The translations under genes and the position numbers were made by a program. A DNA stretch of 48,152 bases from Acidobacteriota bacterium (GTDB lineage Bacteria > Acidobacteriota > Vicinamibacteria > Fen-336), in the NCBI GenBank assembly GCA_003223555.1, contig QHVM01000085.1, forward strand, positions 44,059-92,210. The letters run 5' to 3'. Within the stretch, counting starts at the first letter, position 1, and each line of letters begins with the position of its first letter. Positions 40,764 through 48,152 of this stretch are shown here, in pieces. The notes below the pieces were generated by a model that made no database searches, was not told the DNA's origin, and saw only the letters and a list, made by a program, of their open reading frames with translations.

Positions 40764-42076
40764 TGGCGCGCGACGGCCGGGGCCTGCGCGCCGGCGACGC
40801 CGTGGAGGTCGTGGTCGAGAAGGGCGTCTACCGCGGCCTCGGCCTCGCCCGCCACGAGGGCCAGGTCGTCTTCGTCCCGCGCGCCCTGCCCGGAGACCGT
40901 GTCCGCGCCCGCGTGCAATCGCTCACCTCCGGCTATGCGCGCGCCGAGGTCGAAGAGCTGCTCGCACCCGGGCCCGGCCGGCGGACCTCGCCCTGCCCGT
41001 TCTTCCCGCCGTGCGGCGGCTGCGCCTACCAGCATCTGGACTACGCCGGCCAGCTCACGCTGAAGGAGCAGGTGCTGCGTGAATCGCTCGCCCGGGCCGG
41101 GGCGCCGTGGGAGGGCGACATCCCGATCACCGGCTCGCCCGAGCAGGGCTGGCGCACCCGGGCCTCGTTCCACCTCGCTTCCCGGCCGGACGGCTTGCGG
41201 CTCGGGCTCTACGCGGAAGGCAGCCACCGGGTCGTGGACCTTCCTCGTTGCCTGCAGGTCTCGGAGGCCATGAACGGGACACAGCGCGCGCTGGCGGCCG
41301 CCCTCGCGAAGCGGCCGGACTGGGCGCGCAAGGTGCGCGGCGTCGAGCTGGCCGAATCGGCGGACGGGAGCCGGCAGGTAGCGGCGCTCGAGACGGAGAT
41401 GGACCCTGCCGCCGCGGTGGCGCTGGCTCTCCTGGCTGATGCGGCGCCCGCGCTGACGGGCTTCGGCGTGGTGGCCGGCCAGGACCGCCGCCGACGCTTC
41501 CATCTGCTGCGGGGAGAACCGTACGTCGAGGCCGAGGTGCGCGGCCGGCCTCTCCGGTCGCACATCGGGTCGTTCTTCCAGGGCAACCGCTTTCTCCTCG
41601 AAAGCCTCGCTACGGCGGTCGTGGACCTGACGCCGAGGGGGGGCACCGTCCTGGACCTCTATGCCGGGGTGGGACTCTTCGCGCTCGCCCTGGCCGAAGG
41701 AGCCGATTCGGTGGCCGGCGTGGAGCTGAATCCGACGGCGGTCGAGGACGCCCGCCACAACGCCGAGCGGGCCGGGCTGGGTCGCGTCCGCTTCCACCAG
41801 GGAGAGGCCCGGCAGGCGCTCCTGTCCTCACGGCCCGCCCCCGACGAGCGCGTGATCCTCGACCCGCCGCGAACGGGCGCCGGGGCCGACGTCGTTCAGG
41901 CGATCGCGGCGCGGCGACCGTCGGTCGTCGTCTACGTTGCTTGCGACCCGCCGACCCTGGGCCGTGACCTCAAGACCTTCGCCGCCGCCGGCTACGTCCC
42001 TGATGCCGTGCGCGCCTTCGACCTGTTTCCCGACACGTTCCACCTGGAGACCGTGGTTCGCTTGCTCTCGCGCTAG
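40763..42076 (+). CDS. 23S rRNA (uracil-5-)-methyltransferase, RlmD/RumA-like
   Basis: S-adenosylmethionine-dependent methyltransferase of 437 residues forming m5U in RNA. An N-terminal TRAM domain (DAVEVVVEKGVYRGLGLARH, FVPRALPGDRVRARV) is followed by 4Fe-4S cluster cysteines: CPFFPPCGGCAYQHL (C-x5-C-x2-C), the fourth Cys probably in LPRCLQVSEAM. SAM-binding GGTVLDLYAGVGLFALALAE and VAGVELNPTAVEDARHNAER come next, then ILDPPRTGAG. The nucleophile Cys is in VYVACDPPTLGRDL, and FDLFPDTFHLETVV closes the catalytic domain. It belongs to the RlmD/RlmCD/TrmA family; the exact uridine cannot be assigned. ATG 40763 overlaps the previous stop by one base. Confidence 0.9.
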   Translation: MARDGRGLRAGDAVEVVVEKGVYRGLGLARHEGQVVFVPRALPGDRVRARVQSLTSGYARAEVEELLAPGPGRRTSPCPFFPPCGGCAYQHLDYAGQLTLKEQVLRESLARAGAPWEGDIPITGSPEQGWRTRASFHLASRPDGLRLGLYAEGSHRVVDLPRCLQVSEAMNGTQRALAAALAKRPDWARKVRGVELAESADGSRQVAALETEMDPAAAVALALLADAAPALTGFGVVAGQDRRRRFHLLRGEPYVEAEVRGRPLRSHIGSFFQGNRFLLESLATAVVDLTPRGGTVLDLYAGVGLFALALAEGADSVAGVELNPTAVEDARHNAERAGLGRVRFHQGEARQALLSSRPAPDERVILDPPRTGAGADVVQAIAARRPSVVVYVACDPPTLGRDLKTFAAAGYVPDAVRAFDLFPDTFHLETVVRLLSR

Positions 42077-42241
42077 TTCAAAGCCATCTCGGAGGACACG
42101 AAGCTCGAGCTTTCCGGCCCGGAACGGTGCATTCGTGATGTCGACTCTGAACGCACCCGTGTCGTCTGTCTCCGATCGCGCAACGCGACCGCTCGAGGGC
42201 ACGACAAGGCGCCCCCCGTGGAATCGTAAGCCGTGAAGCAG
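42064..42241 (-). pseudogene. Possible remnant with a carboxypeptidase-regulatory-like segment
   Basis: The 234-nt gap before comEC is less GC-rich than its surroundings. On the minus strand one frame reads HGLRFHGGRLVVPSSGRVAR then SETDDTGAFRVDITNAPFRA and GKLELRVLRDGFEL, a strand-turn pattern (TDDTGAFRVD...G.LELRV.RDGF) like carboxypeptidase-regulatory or Cna-B-type beta domains. There is no start codon, and a TGA (42242-42244) closes the frame upstream; downstream it runs antisense into the methyltransferase gene. It looks like a fragment of an older exported-protein gene. Weak evidence. Confidence 0.3.
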
Positions 42242-42310
42242 TCAGTATGACAGTTTCGTCACCGCCCGGAACGCCGCTCGTCGCCGACGTCGCGCGCCTA
42301 CCCTGCGCGG

Positions 42311-44671
42311 ATGGCCGCCAGCCGCCCATTGCTCCTTCTCGCCATCCCGGTCGCGCTGGGCGCAAGAGCGGGTGCATCCGCGCCGCTCGCTTCGAGCTGG
42401 ATCCTCGCCGCCCTGGCCACCACGCTCCTCGTCCTGGCCGTCGCGGCGAGTCGGCCAGGCTTTGCCCTGACCGCCCTGGCGGGGGCGGCGTTCGCGATCG
42501 CCGGAAGCGCCGCGTCGGCCGAGTCGACCGGCTACGACCGGACGCCGCTGCGACGATGGGCGGCCGTCAACGAGCAGAGCCAGGAGCCGGTCCTCCTGCG
42601 CGGCGTCGCGGCGGTCGATGGACGGGCCTCGGCGGACCGCTTCCAGATCCTCATCGACGTGGACGAGCTGCGCGTCCGGGGCCGCGACGAGCACGCCACG
42701 GGCCGGGCGCGCCTCGACGTCGGCGGCTCTCCCTCCGGCGCCGATCCCGTCATCATCGAGGGTGATCGCGTCGAGGCGTGGGCGCTGCTGCGCGCGCCCC
42801 ACGGCTTCGGCACGCCCGGCGCCTTCGACGCCGCGGCCCAGGCCCGGCGCGACGGCACTCACGCCCACGGCTACGTCAAGAGCCGCCGGCTCGTCGAGAA
42901 GCTCGGCCGGGCCGGCGTCGGGTGGCTCCGCGACGCCGCGGCGCGGGCGAGGCAACACGTCCGGGAAGCCCTGCTCCGGTACGTCCTGCCGGGTCCCGAG
43001 CAGGGACTCGTCCGGGCGATGGTGCTGGGCGACCGCACGGGCGTCGAGCCCGAAACGGCCGAGGCCTTTCGCATCGCCGGCACCTACCACGTCCTTGCCC
43101 TTTCGGGCACCCAGGTCGCCCTGGTGGCCGGGCTCGTCCTGTGGTCGATGGCCCGTCTCGAGGTCTCCCCGCTCGCCTCGGCCGTCCTCGCCTCGGCGGC
43201 GCTCGTCTTCTACGCCGTCTTCGTCGGTGGCGACGTGCCGGTCACGCGGGCCACGGTCACGGCCGTCGTGATGCTCGCCGGCCGCACGCTGGACCTGGAT
43301 GCCGACCTGGCGAACCTGCTCGGCCTGGCCGCCGTCGCCCTCCTCGTCCATCATCCTTCGTGGATCGGCGACGTCGGTTTCCAGCTCTCCTTCGGCGCGA
43401 CCCTGGGCCTGCTTCTCATGGCGCGGGCCTTCGCCGATCGCCTGCCGAAGCTGCCCTGGCGGCTCGAGCAGGCGCTGGCCGCCTCGCTCGCCGCCCAGGC
43501 CGCTCTCGTTCCCCTGCTGCTCATCCATTTCCATCGGCTCGCCATCGCCGCCCTCGTGCTGAACCTGGCCGCGGTTCCGCTCTCGGGAGCCGTCCTCCTC
43601 GCGGGCTTCGCGGTCGCCGCTGCCGCGCCCGGTCCGGCGGCCGTGGCCGAGCGGGCGGGCGACCTCGCGTGGATCTTCGCCCATGCCCTGTTGCGCTCCG
43701 GCGAGCTGGTGCGGCTGGCGCCGCTCCTCGACCTGCGCTTTCCGACCCCACCGTCATGGGCGGTGGCCCTCTATCTCGGCGGCCTGCTCCTCCTCTGCGC
43801 ACCCGGCCGGTTCCGCGCCGGCGCCACCGTGGCGGCAACGGGCTTCCTCGCCCTGGTCCTGGCCTCACGGCCGGCCCCTCCCGACGGACGTCTCTCGCTC
43901 GTCGCCCTCGACGTGGGGCAGGGCGATTGCCTGGCGGTGCGGTCTCCCCGCGGACGGCTCTGGATGGTCGATGCCGGAGGCTCCTACGACCCGCGCTTCG
44001 ACATCGGAGAGGCCGTGGTCGGGCCGTACCTCTGGGGACAGGGCTGGCGCCGGCTCGAGGCCCTCGTCCTCACCCACGCCCATCCCGATCACGTCGGCGG
44101 CGTTCCCTTCCTGCTCCGGGCGTTCGGGCCACGGGAGGTCTGGGAAGGGCCGGCCCCCCGGCACGATCGCGGATACGACGAGCTCGATGCCGCGCTCCAG
44201 GCGGGGGGCGCCGTCCGGCGGAGCGTGTGCCGCGGCGTCGACGCCGACTGGGACGGCGTGCGGGTGTCGGTCGCGGGACCCCGGCCGCCCCGGCGACGGC
44301 CCTGGACGACGCGCAACGACGACTCGGTGGTGCTGACGCTGCGCTGGGGCAAGGTGACGTTCCTGCTGACGGGCGACATCGAGGCGACGGGTGAAGACGC
44401 CCTCGGCGGCGTCGCCGCCCAGGTCTTGAAGGTGCCGCATCACGGCAGCCGGTCGAGCAGCTCGGCCCGCTTCCTGGCATCCGTGTCGCCTCGCGTGGCC
44501 GTCGTGTCGGTGGGTCACGCCAATCGTTTCGGCCATCCCCATCCCGAAGTGGTCGCCCGGTATGCCCGCGCGGGGGTGTGGCTCCTGCGCACGGATCGCG
44601 ACGGCACGATCACCGTCTCCACCGACGGCGAGCGCATCTTCGTGGAGACCGCGCGGCCTCCAGAACCTTGA
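42311..44671 (+). CDS. comEC: DNA internalization competence protein ComEC/Rec2
   Basis: Inner-membrane channel for single-stranded DNA in natural transformation. 786 residues in the classic three-part order: an N-terminal membrane/OB-like DUF4131 region (residues ~1-190), the polytopic competence domain (LVRAMVLGDRTGVEPETAEA, HVLALSGTQVALVAGLVLWS, HHPSWIGDVGFQLSFGATLG), and a C-terminal metallo-beta-lactamase-like domain. The last has LVALDVGQGDCLAVRSPRG, the metal-binding LVLTHAHPDHVGGVPFLL, LTGDIEATGED and VLKVPHHGSRSSSSARFL. Length is typical. Together with the PilB-type ATPase at the window start it makes natural competence plausible. ATG 42311 (AASRPLLLLAIPVAL); no strong ribosome site. 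Confidence 0.95.
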   Translation: MAASRPLLLLAIPVALGARAGASAPLASSWILAALATTLLVLAVAASRPGFALTALAGAAFAIAGSAASAESTGYDRTPLRRWAAVNEQSQEPVLLRGVAAVDGRASADRFQILIDVDELRVRGRDEHATGRARLDVGGSPSGADPVIIEGDRVEAWALLRAPHGFGTPGAFDAAAQARRDGTHAHGYVKSRRLVEKLGRAGVGWLRDAAARARQHVREALLRYVLPGPEQGLVRAMVLGDRTGVEPETAEAFRIAGTYHVLALSGTQVALVAGLVLWSMARLEVSPLASAVLASAALVFYAVFVGGDVPVTRATVTAVVMLAGRTLDLDADLANLLGLAAVALLVHHPSWIGDVGFQLSFGATLGLLLMARAFADRLPKLPWRLEQALAASLAAQAALVPLLLIHFHRLAIAALVLNLAAVPLSGAVLLAGFAVAAAAPGPAAVAERAGDLAWIFAHALLRSGELVRLAPLLDLRFPTPPSWAVALYLGGLLLLCAPGRFRAGATVAATGFLALVLASRPAPPDGRLSLVALDVGQGDCLAVRSPRGRLWMVDAGGSYDPRFDIGEAVVGPYLWGQGWRRLEALVLTHAHPDHVGGVPFLLRAFGPREVWEGPAPRHDRGYDELDAALQAGGAVRRSVCRGVDADWDGVRVSVAGPRPPRRRPWTTRNDDSVVLTLRWGKVTFLLTGDIEATGEDALGGVAAQVLKVPHHGSRSSSSARFLASVSPRVAVVSVGHANRFGHPHPEVVARYARAGVWLLRTDRDGTITVSTDGERIFVETARPPEP

Positions 44672-44695
44672 AGTGCAAGGGGGTTGTGTTAACAT
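44668..44695 (+). promoter_or_regulatory. Probable promoter overlapping the comEC 3' end
   Basis: TTGAAG (44668-44673) spans the comEC stop codon, 16-nt spacer, TAACAT (44690-44695), the same -10 as the tRNA-Val promoter. Predicted start about 44702, giving a GC-rich leader of about 100 nt before ATG 44804 with no recognised riboswitch. Confidence 0.6.
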
Positions 44696-44803
44696 CCTCC
44701 ACCTGCCGAGGAGCGGGCGCGTTCCAGCCGCTTCGCGCGGCGAGGGGCGCCGTCCCGCCGCGGCGAAGGTGGCTCCGCAGTTGATGGGCGTCGCGGCCAA
44801 GCC

Positions 44804-45231
44804 ATGACCGAGGAAAAGAAGCCCTTCACCGTCAGCGACCGGCGCCACTTCACCGCGGAGGGTGAGGCGCGGCTGTCGACCGAGGAGCCCGCGGCCCCCG
44901 TCGCGACTCCGAAGCCGCCCCCCCTCCCGGAGCCGCCGGCACCGGCGAAGCGGACCGCGCCGCCTCCGGTGGTCGACGAAGAAGACCCGTCGCTCGTGGG
45001 CGGAGGCGAGGGCGCCCCACCGATGGACTTCGTGGGCCTGCTCCTCTCGCTCGCCCCGGCAGCGGCGCCGCTCCGGACCTGGACGGCGCGCGGTCCATCG
45101 TCGGCCTGCTCGAGATCCTGAAGGAGAAGACCGAAGGGCGGCGCACCTCCGACGAGGACCGGGTCCTCGACGGGCTCCTCTACGAGCTGCGCATGGCGTT
45201 CGTGGCCCGGTCCCGGACGGAGAAGGCGTGA
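44804..45231 (+). pseudogene. DUF1844 family protein, interrupted by a frameshift
   Basis: ATG 44804 opens TEEKKPFTVSDRRHFTAEGE, the usual N-terminus of this small acidic family, then a Pro/Ala linker and MDFVGLLLSLAPAA, the start of the DUF1844 domain. There (about 45055) the frame is lost. The remainder, DLDGARSIVGLLEILKEKTE then GRRTSDEDRVLDGLLYELRM, with stop TGA 45229-45231, is in another frame. About ten residues usually present between LLSLA and the DLxxAR helix are absent, so this is a short deletion plus frameshift. Function unknown. The downstream gene begins GTGA on this stop. Confidence 0.72.
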
Positions 45232-47180
45232 GGCGAGCCGCGGCAGCGAGCCTGCTGCTGCTCGCGCCGCTGGCGGTCCAGGCGCAGCCCGCGAGGTCGA
45301 GCGGTGCCGAGAAGGTGATCGACCTGCGGGCCAGCCGTCCGCCGGCGGGGAACACGTTCGAGGCGCTCTGGAGCGCGTACCGCAAGGCCGATCAGGGCGG
45401 CGACGCGGACGGCGCGCTGAAGGCGTGGCGGGAGATCCGGCGGGTCCGCATCGAGCGCAACATCCGCAGCCTGGAGCCGCTGTCGCTGGCCACCGTGGGC
45501 CAGGGGCTGGACCGCATGGCCAAGGGACCGCGGGAGCGGGCCGAGGACGACTTCCGCGCCGCGACCTCGCTGGACCCCCACCTGCCCGACGCCTATTTCG
45601 CCCTCGCGCTCGGCGTCGTGCCTGCCCTCTCCGACACGTTCTCCGGCCTCACCGCCCGGCTACCCACGATCCGGGGGCGACACAACCTGCGGACGCTGCT
45701 CGTGCCGGTCCTGCTGCTGGGCATGCTCGCGACGGCCACGGTGTTCGCCCTCGTCATGGTGGTGCGCCACGGAACGCTTCTGCTCCACGACCTCGAGGAA
45801 GCCCTGGGGCCGGAGCGCCGGCCGCTGGCGGTGGGGCTCTTCGTCCTCGCGCTCCTGCTGCCGGTGGCCGCGTTCCAGGGATACGGCTGGCTGCCGCTGT
45901 GGTGGCTGGCCCTGCTGTTCCTCTACATGGACACCGCGGAGCGCGTGGTCACGGCCCTCCTCCTCGTGGCCGGTCTCGCCGTCGGCCCCGCGGTGAAGGA
46001 GCTCGAGGCGCGCATCCAGGCCCAGCAGAACCCGCTCTTCCGGGCCGGGATCCTCTCCGTCGAAGGCGGTCCCGACGCCCGCGCGACGGCCGACCTCGAG
46101 GACGCGCTGGCCAGGAACCGCGACGACCGCGACCTCATGTACCTGCTCGCGGCGCAGTACAAGAAGACGGGCCGGTACGACGACGCCGCGGCCGTCTACC
46201 GGGAGGTCCTCCAGGCGGACCCGCGCGACCCCATCGCCCTCAACAACCTCGCCAACGTCGAGTTCGCGAGCGGCGAGTTCGCGGCGGCCATCGCCCGCTA
46301 CAAGCAGGGCATCGAGTCCGGCCCGCCGGCGCCGGTGGCCGCGACCTTCCAGTACAACCTGTCCCTCGCCCACCTGCAGAAGTTCGAGTACCAGCCCGCC
46401 CAGGAGGCGCGCTCGCAGGCCGACCGCATCGCAAGCGGCCTCGTGCGCACCTACGACGGCCTGTGGAAGTACGACAAGGGCGACTACGCCGTCGTCGACC
46501 TGGGCCTCGACGAGGCCGACCTGTGGAGCAAGTTCGCGGGCACACCGACCGGCGTCCGGCAGAAGAACGTGGCCGGACGGGGCACGGGCGTCCCCCAGAC
46601 TTCGTGGCTGCCCGGGGCCCTCCTGAGCCGCTTCGCGGGCGCGATCGGGATGTTCGGCCTCCTCATCGCCGGGCTGTGGCGCTGGCGCGGCTCCCGCGCG
46701 TTCACGATGCGCTGCGTGAAATGCGGGACGCCGTTCTGCAAGCACTGCCACCTCGGCGCCACCACGATCGGCCTGTGCACCCAGTGCCACCACCTCTTCG
46801 TCGTGCGCGACGGCGTGTCGGGCCCCGCCCGCAACCGGAAGCTGCTCGAGGTGCAGAAGGAGGACGAGCGGCGGGAACGCGTGTTCCGCCTCCTGTCCCT
46901 CGTCGCCCCGGGGGCCGGGCACCTCTATGCCCAGCGCACCCCGATGGGCCTGGTGCTGGTCCTGGGCTGGTCGCTGCTGCTCCTGCTGGCCCTGCTCGCC
47001 GGACGGGTCCTCCCGTTCACCGAGACGCCGTCGACGATCGAGAAGCCCTGGGGCCTCGGCCTCATCGCGGTGGTGCTGCTGGTGATCTACGTCGTCGCCA
47101 ACCGGGCCCGACCGGACTTCGAGGTGGCGCTTCCCGCCCGCCGGAGCCCGCCCCCCGCCCGCCGGGGCCGGGCGGCATGA
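45228..47180 (+). CDS. Exported TPR membrane protein with zinc ribbon
   Basis: 650 residues, GTG 45228. A signal-like N-terminus (RRAAAASLLLLAPLAVQAQ) is followed by a helical region, two or three membrane helices (LVPVLLLGMLATATVFALVM; AVGLFVLALLLPVAAFQGYG; WWLALLFLYMDTAERVVTAL), then TPR repeats (LMYLLAAQYKKTGRYDDAAA, YREVLQADPRDPIALNNLAN, VEFASGEFAAAIARYKQGI). Another helix (FAGAIGMFGLLIAGLWRW) precedes a four-to-six-cysteine ribbon CVKCGTPFCKHCHLGATTIG then LCTQCHHLF, and two C-terminal helices. No enzymatic motif. Probably an envelope scaffold working with the DUF4388 protein 14 bases downstream; this is inference from adjacency. Confidence 0.82.
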   Translation: MRRAAAASLLLLAPLAVQAQPARSSGAEKVIDLRASRPPAGNTFEALWSAYRKADQGGDADGALKAWREIRRVRIERNIRSLEPLSLATVGQGLDRMAKGPRERAEDDFRAATSLDPHLPDAYFALALGVVPALSDTFSGLTARLPTIRGRHNLRTLLVPVLLLGMLATATVFALVMVVRHGTLLLHDLEEALGPERRPLAVGLFVLALLLPVAAFQGYGWLPLWWLALLFLYMDTAERVVTALLLVAGLAVGPAVKELEARIQAQQNPLFRAGILSVEGGPDARATADLEDALARNRDDRDLMYLLAAQYKKTGRYDDAAAVYREVLQADPRDPIALNNLANVEFASGEFAAAIARYKQGIESGPPAPVAATFQYNLSLAHLQKFEYQPAQEARSQADRIASGLVRTYDGLWKYDKGDYAVVDLGLDEADLWSKFAGTPTGVRQKNVAGRGTGVPQTSWLPGALLSRFAGAIGMFGLLIAGLWRWRGSRAFTMRCVKCGTPFCKHCHLGATTIGLCTQCHHLFVVRDGVSGPARNRKLLEVQKEDERRERVFRLLSLVAPGAGHLYAQRTPMGLVLVLGWSLLLLLALLAGRVLPFTETPSTIEKPWGLGLIAVVLLVIYVVANRARPDFEVALPARRSPPPARRGRAA

Positions 47181-47194
47181 GATAGCGGCCGGAG

Positions 47195-48152
47195 ATGGCC
47201 CTCGAAGGGACGATCAAGGACTTCGGGCTTCCCGACATCTTCCAGCTCATCGGGTTGCAGCGGAAGACCGGCCTCCTGACCCTCAACAACGAGACCTCGA
47301 AGCGGCTCGAGGACCGGCTGGGAAACGTGCTGGTCAAGCAGGGCAAGCTGAGCAAGGAGAGGCTGGACGAAGCGCTGCAGACGCAAAAGGCGACCCTGCA
47401 GCGGCTGGGCCACGTGCTCGTGACCCAGAACTACATCACGGCCAAGGACCTCAAGGATGCCATCCAGGTCCAGATCTCGCAGACGGTCTTCAAGGTCTTC
47501 CGCTGGCGTGACGGCGAGTACCACTTCGCGCCGTCCGACTCGGTGGAGTGGGACCGGGACAGCTTCCAGCCCCTGAGCGCCGACTACATCCTCATGGAAG
47601 GGATCCGGATGGTGGACGAGTGGCCCATCATCGAGAAGAAGATCCCGTCCATGGACATCGTCTTCCGCCCGGTCGTCGACGCGGGGATGATCGAGGTGGG
47701 AAGCGCCGAGAGCGAGGAAGGGACGGCCAAGCGCAGCGCGGCCAGCTCCACGAGCAAGATCCGCTTGACGCCCGAAGAGGAGCGCATCTTCCGCAAGGTC
47801 GACGGAACCCGCACCGTGCAGGGGATCATCGACTCGACCGGCCTCGGGGAGTTCGACACCTGCCGCATCCTCTTCGACCTCCTGAACCGCAACCTGATCT
47901 CGACCGTGGGCCGGGGCGTGACCAAGGAGCCTGCGGCCAGCCCGGCCGCCCGCGTCGCTTCCGCCACCCCGGGCTACGTGCTGGCCTTCGTCGCTCTCGT
48001 CCTGGCGGCGGCCGGCGTCGTGGCGCAGAGGGGTGCGCCGTTCGGCGTCGTCGGCCTCCCGCCGCTCCTCAAGGGCTCGTACGACCTCCTCATGCAGGGG
48101 GTGAGCCATGTCCGGCTGGAGCGGCTGGACCGGGCCATCCTCGCCTACCACC
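47195..48152 (+). CDS. DUF4388-type protein (3' end cut by window edge)
   Basis: 319 residues are visible from ATG 47195. It begins ALEGTIKDFGLPDIFQLIGL then QRKTGLLTLNNE, the start of a DUF4388 (PATAN-like) domain. About 25-30 residues that normally complete that domain seem missing, since TLNNETSKRLEDRLGNVLVK jumps straight to the next motif. Then come a helical GspE-N-like region (RLGHVLVTQNYITAKDLKDA), FRWRDGEYHFAPSDSVEWDR, YILMEGIRMVDEWPIIEKKI, a winged-helix-like segment (LTPEEERIFRKVDGTRTVQG), a membrane helix (GYVLAFVALVLAAAGVVAQ) and the beginning of a periplasmic part. DUF4388 proteins are abundant in Acidobacteriota and Myxococcota, often linked to gliding or pilus control. Confidence 0.85.
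   Translation, partial: MALEGTIKDFGLPDIFQLIGLQRKTGLLTLNNETSKRLEDRLGNVLVKQGKLSKERLDEALQTQKATLQRLGHVLVTQNYITAKDLKDAIQVQISQTVFKVFRWRDGEYHFAPSDSVEWDRDSFQPLSADYILMEGIRMVDEWPIIEKKIPSMDIVFRPVVDAGMIEVGSAESEEGTAKRSAASSTSKIRLTPEEERIFRKVDGTRTVQGIIDSTGLGEFDTCRILFDLLNRNLISTVGRGVTKEPAASPAARVASATPGYVLAFVALVLAAAGVVAQRGAPFGVVGLPPLLKGSYDLLMQGVSHVRLERLDRAILAYH

Noticed and set aside
14430-45060. Programmed ribosomal frameshifting as the cause of the four broken genes
   Set aside because: No slippery heptamer with a downstream pseudoknot is shared by the sites, and residues are missing at each junction, which frameshifting cannot explain.

Overview
The window is a very GC-rich (roughly 70 %) bacterial chromosome segment with almost no non-coding space. 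Genes are packed into operons joined by 4-nt start/stop overlaps (ATGA, GTGA, TTGA, apparently even CTGA). The gene set (PilB ATPase, DUF4388 protein, DUF5916 outer-membrane protein, actinobacterial-type ValRS, two-subunit B12 acyl-CoA mutase) and dispersed intergenic repeats of the AACGCAGAGGACGCAGAG type suggest an uncultured Acidobacteriota-like or related Gram-negative lineage. That placement is inference; no rRNA is present to test it.

Layout. 1-2.6 kb: 3' part of a type IV pilus ATPase gene (pilB, minus strand) divergent from arginase, then a 56-residue YHS-domain protein. 2.67-9.8 kb: tRNA-Val(GAC), then a translation operon thrS-infC-rpmI-rplT-pheS-pheT, a coiled-coil protein, zapA and, directly downstream, a 6S RNA with its own promoter and terminator. 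10.4-12 kb: thiL and a DUF2062 membrane protein. 12.1-13.9 kb: gatC-gatA on the minus strand. 14-20.2 kb: plus-strand envelope cluster (zinc-ribbon/Yip1 membrane protein, DUF2752 protein, polyprenyl-phosphate-type GT2, GT4, extended SDR epimerase, multi-pass GT-C-like protein). 20.2-29.6 kb: minus-strand run of DUF5916 outer-membrane protein, Wzx-like flippase, Lon-N domain protein, polysaccharide deacetylase, GT4, UPF0104-type flippase-like protein, a ModA-like protein fused to a surface domain, and a lipoprotein. 29.7-31.5 kb: hexapeptide acyltransferase and another GT4. 31.5-33.8 kb: two-subunit coenzyme-B12 acyl-CoA mutase. 33.8-42.1 kb: response regulator, valS, nadC, birA, coaX, an unknown gene, and a 23S rRNA m5U methyltransferase. 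42.3-48.2 kb: comEC, DUF1844 protein, TPR/zinc-ribbon membrane protein and a truncated DUF4388 protein.

Most of the window is housekeeping plus a cell-surface polysaccharide locus. I found no defence system, prophage, CRISPR array or insertion sequence. The observations I consider worth attention are: (i) the 'methylmalonyl-CoA mutase' large subunit carries Phe and Gln at the two substrate-selecting positions, the signature of isobutyryl-CoA mutase; (ii) infC starts with AUA behind a perfect Shine-Dalgarno and overlaps thrS; (iii) a 6S RNA gene lies behind zapA; (iv) a mobile-looking inverted-repeat element is inserted twice inside otherwise tight operons; (v) several promoters sit 6-7 nt before a start codon, implying leaderless mRNAs; (vi) ThrRS lacks TGS, PheT lacks its tRNA-binding domain, and at least four genes carry short internal deletions with frameshifts, which is either a lineage trait or a systematic assembly problem.
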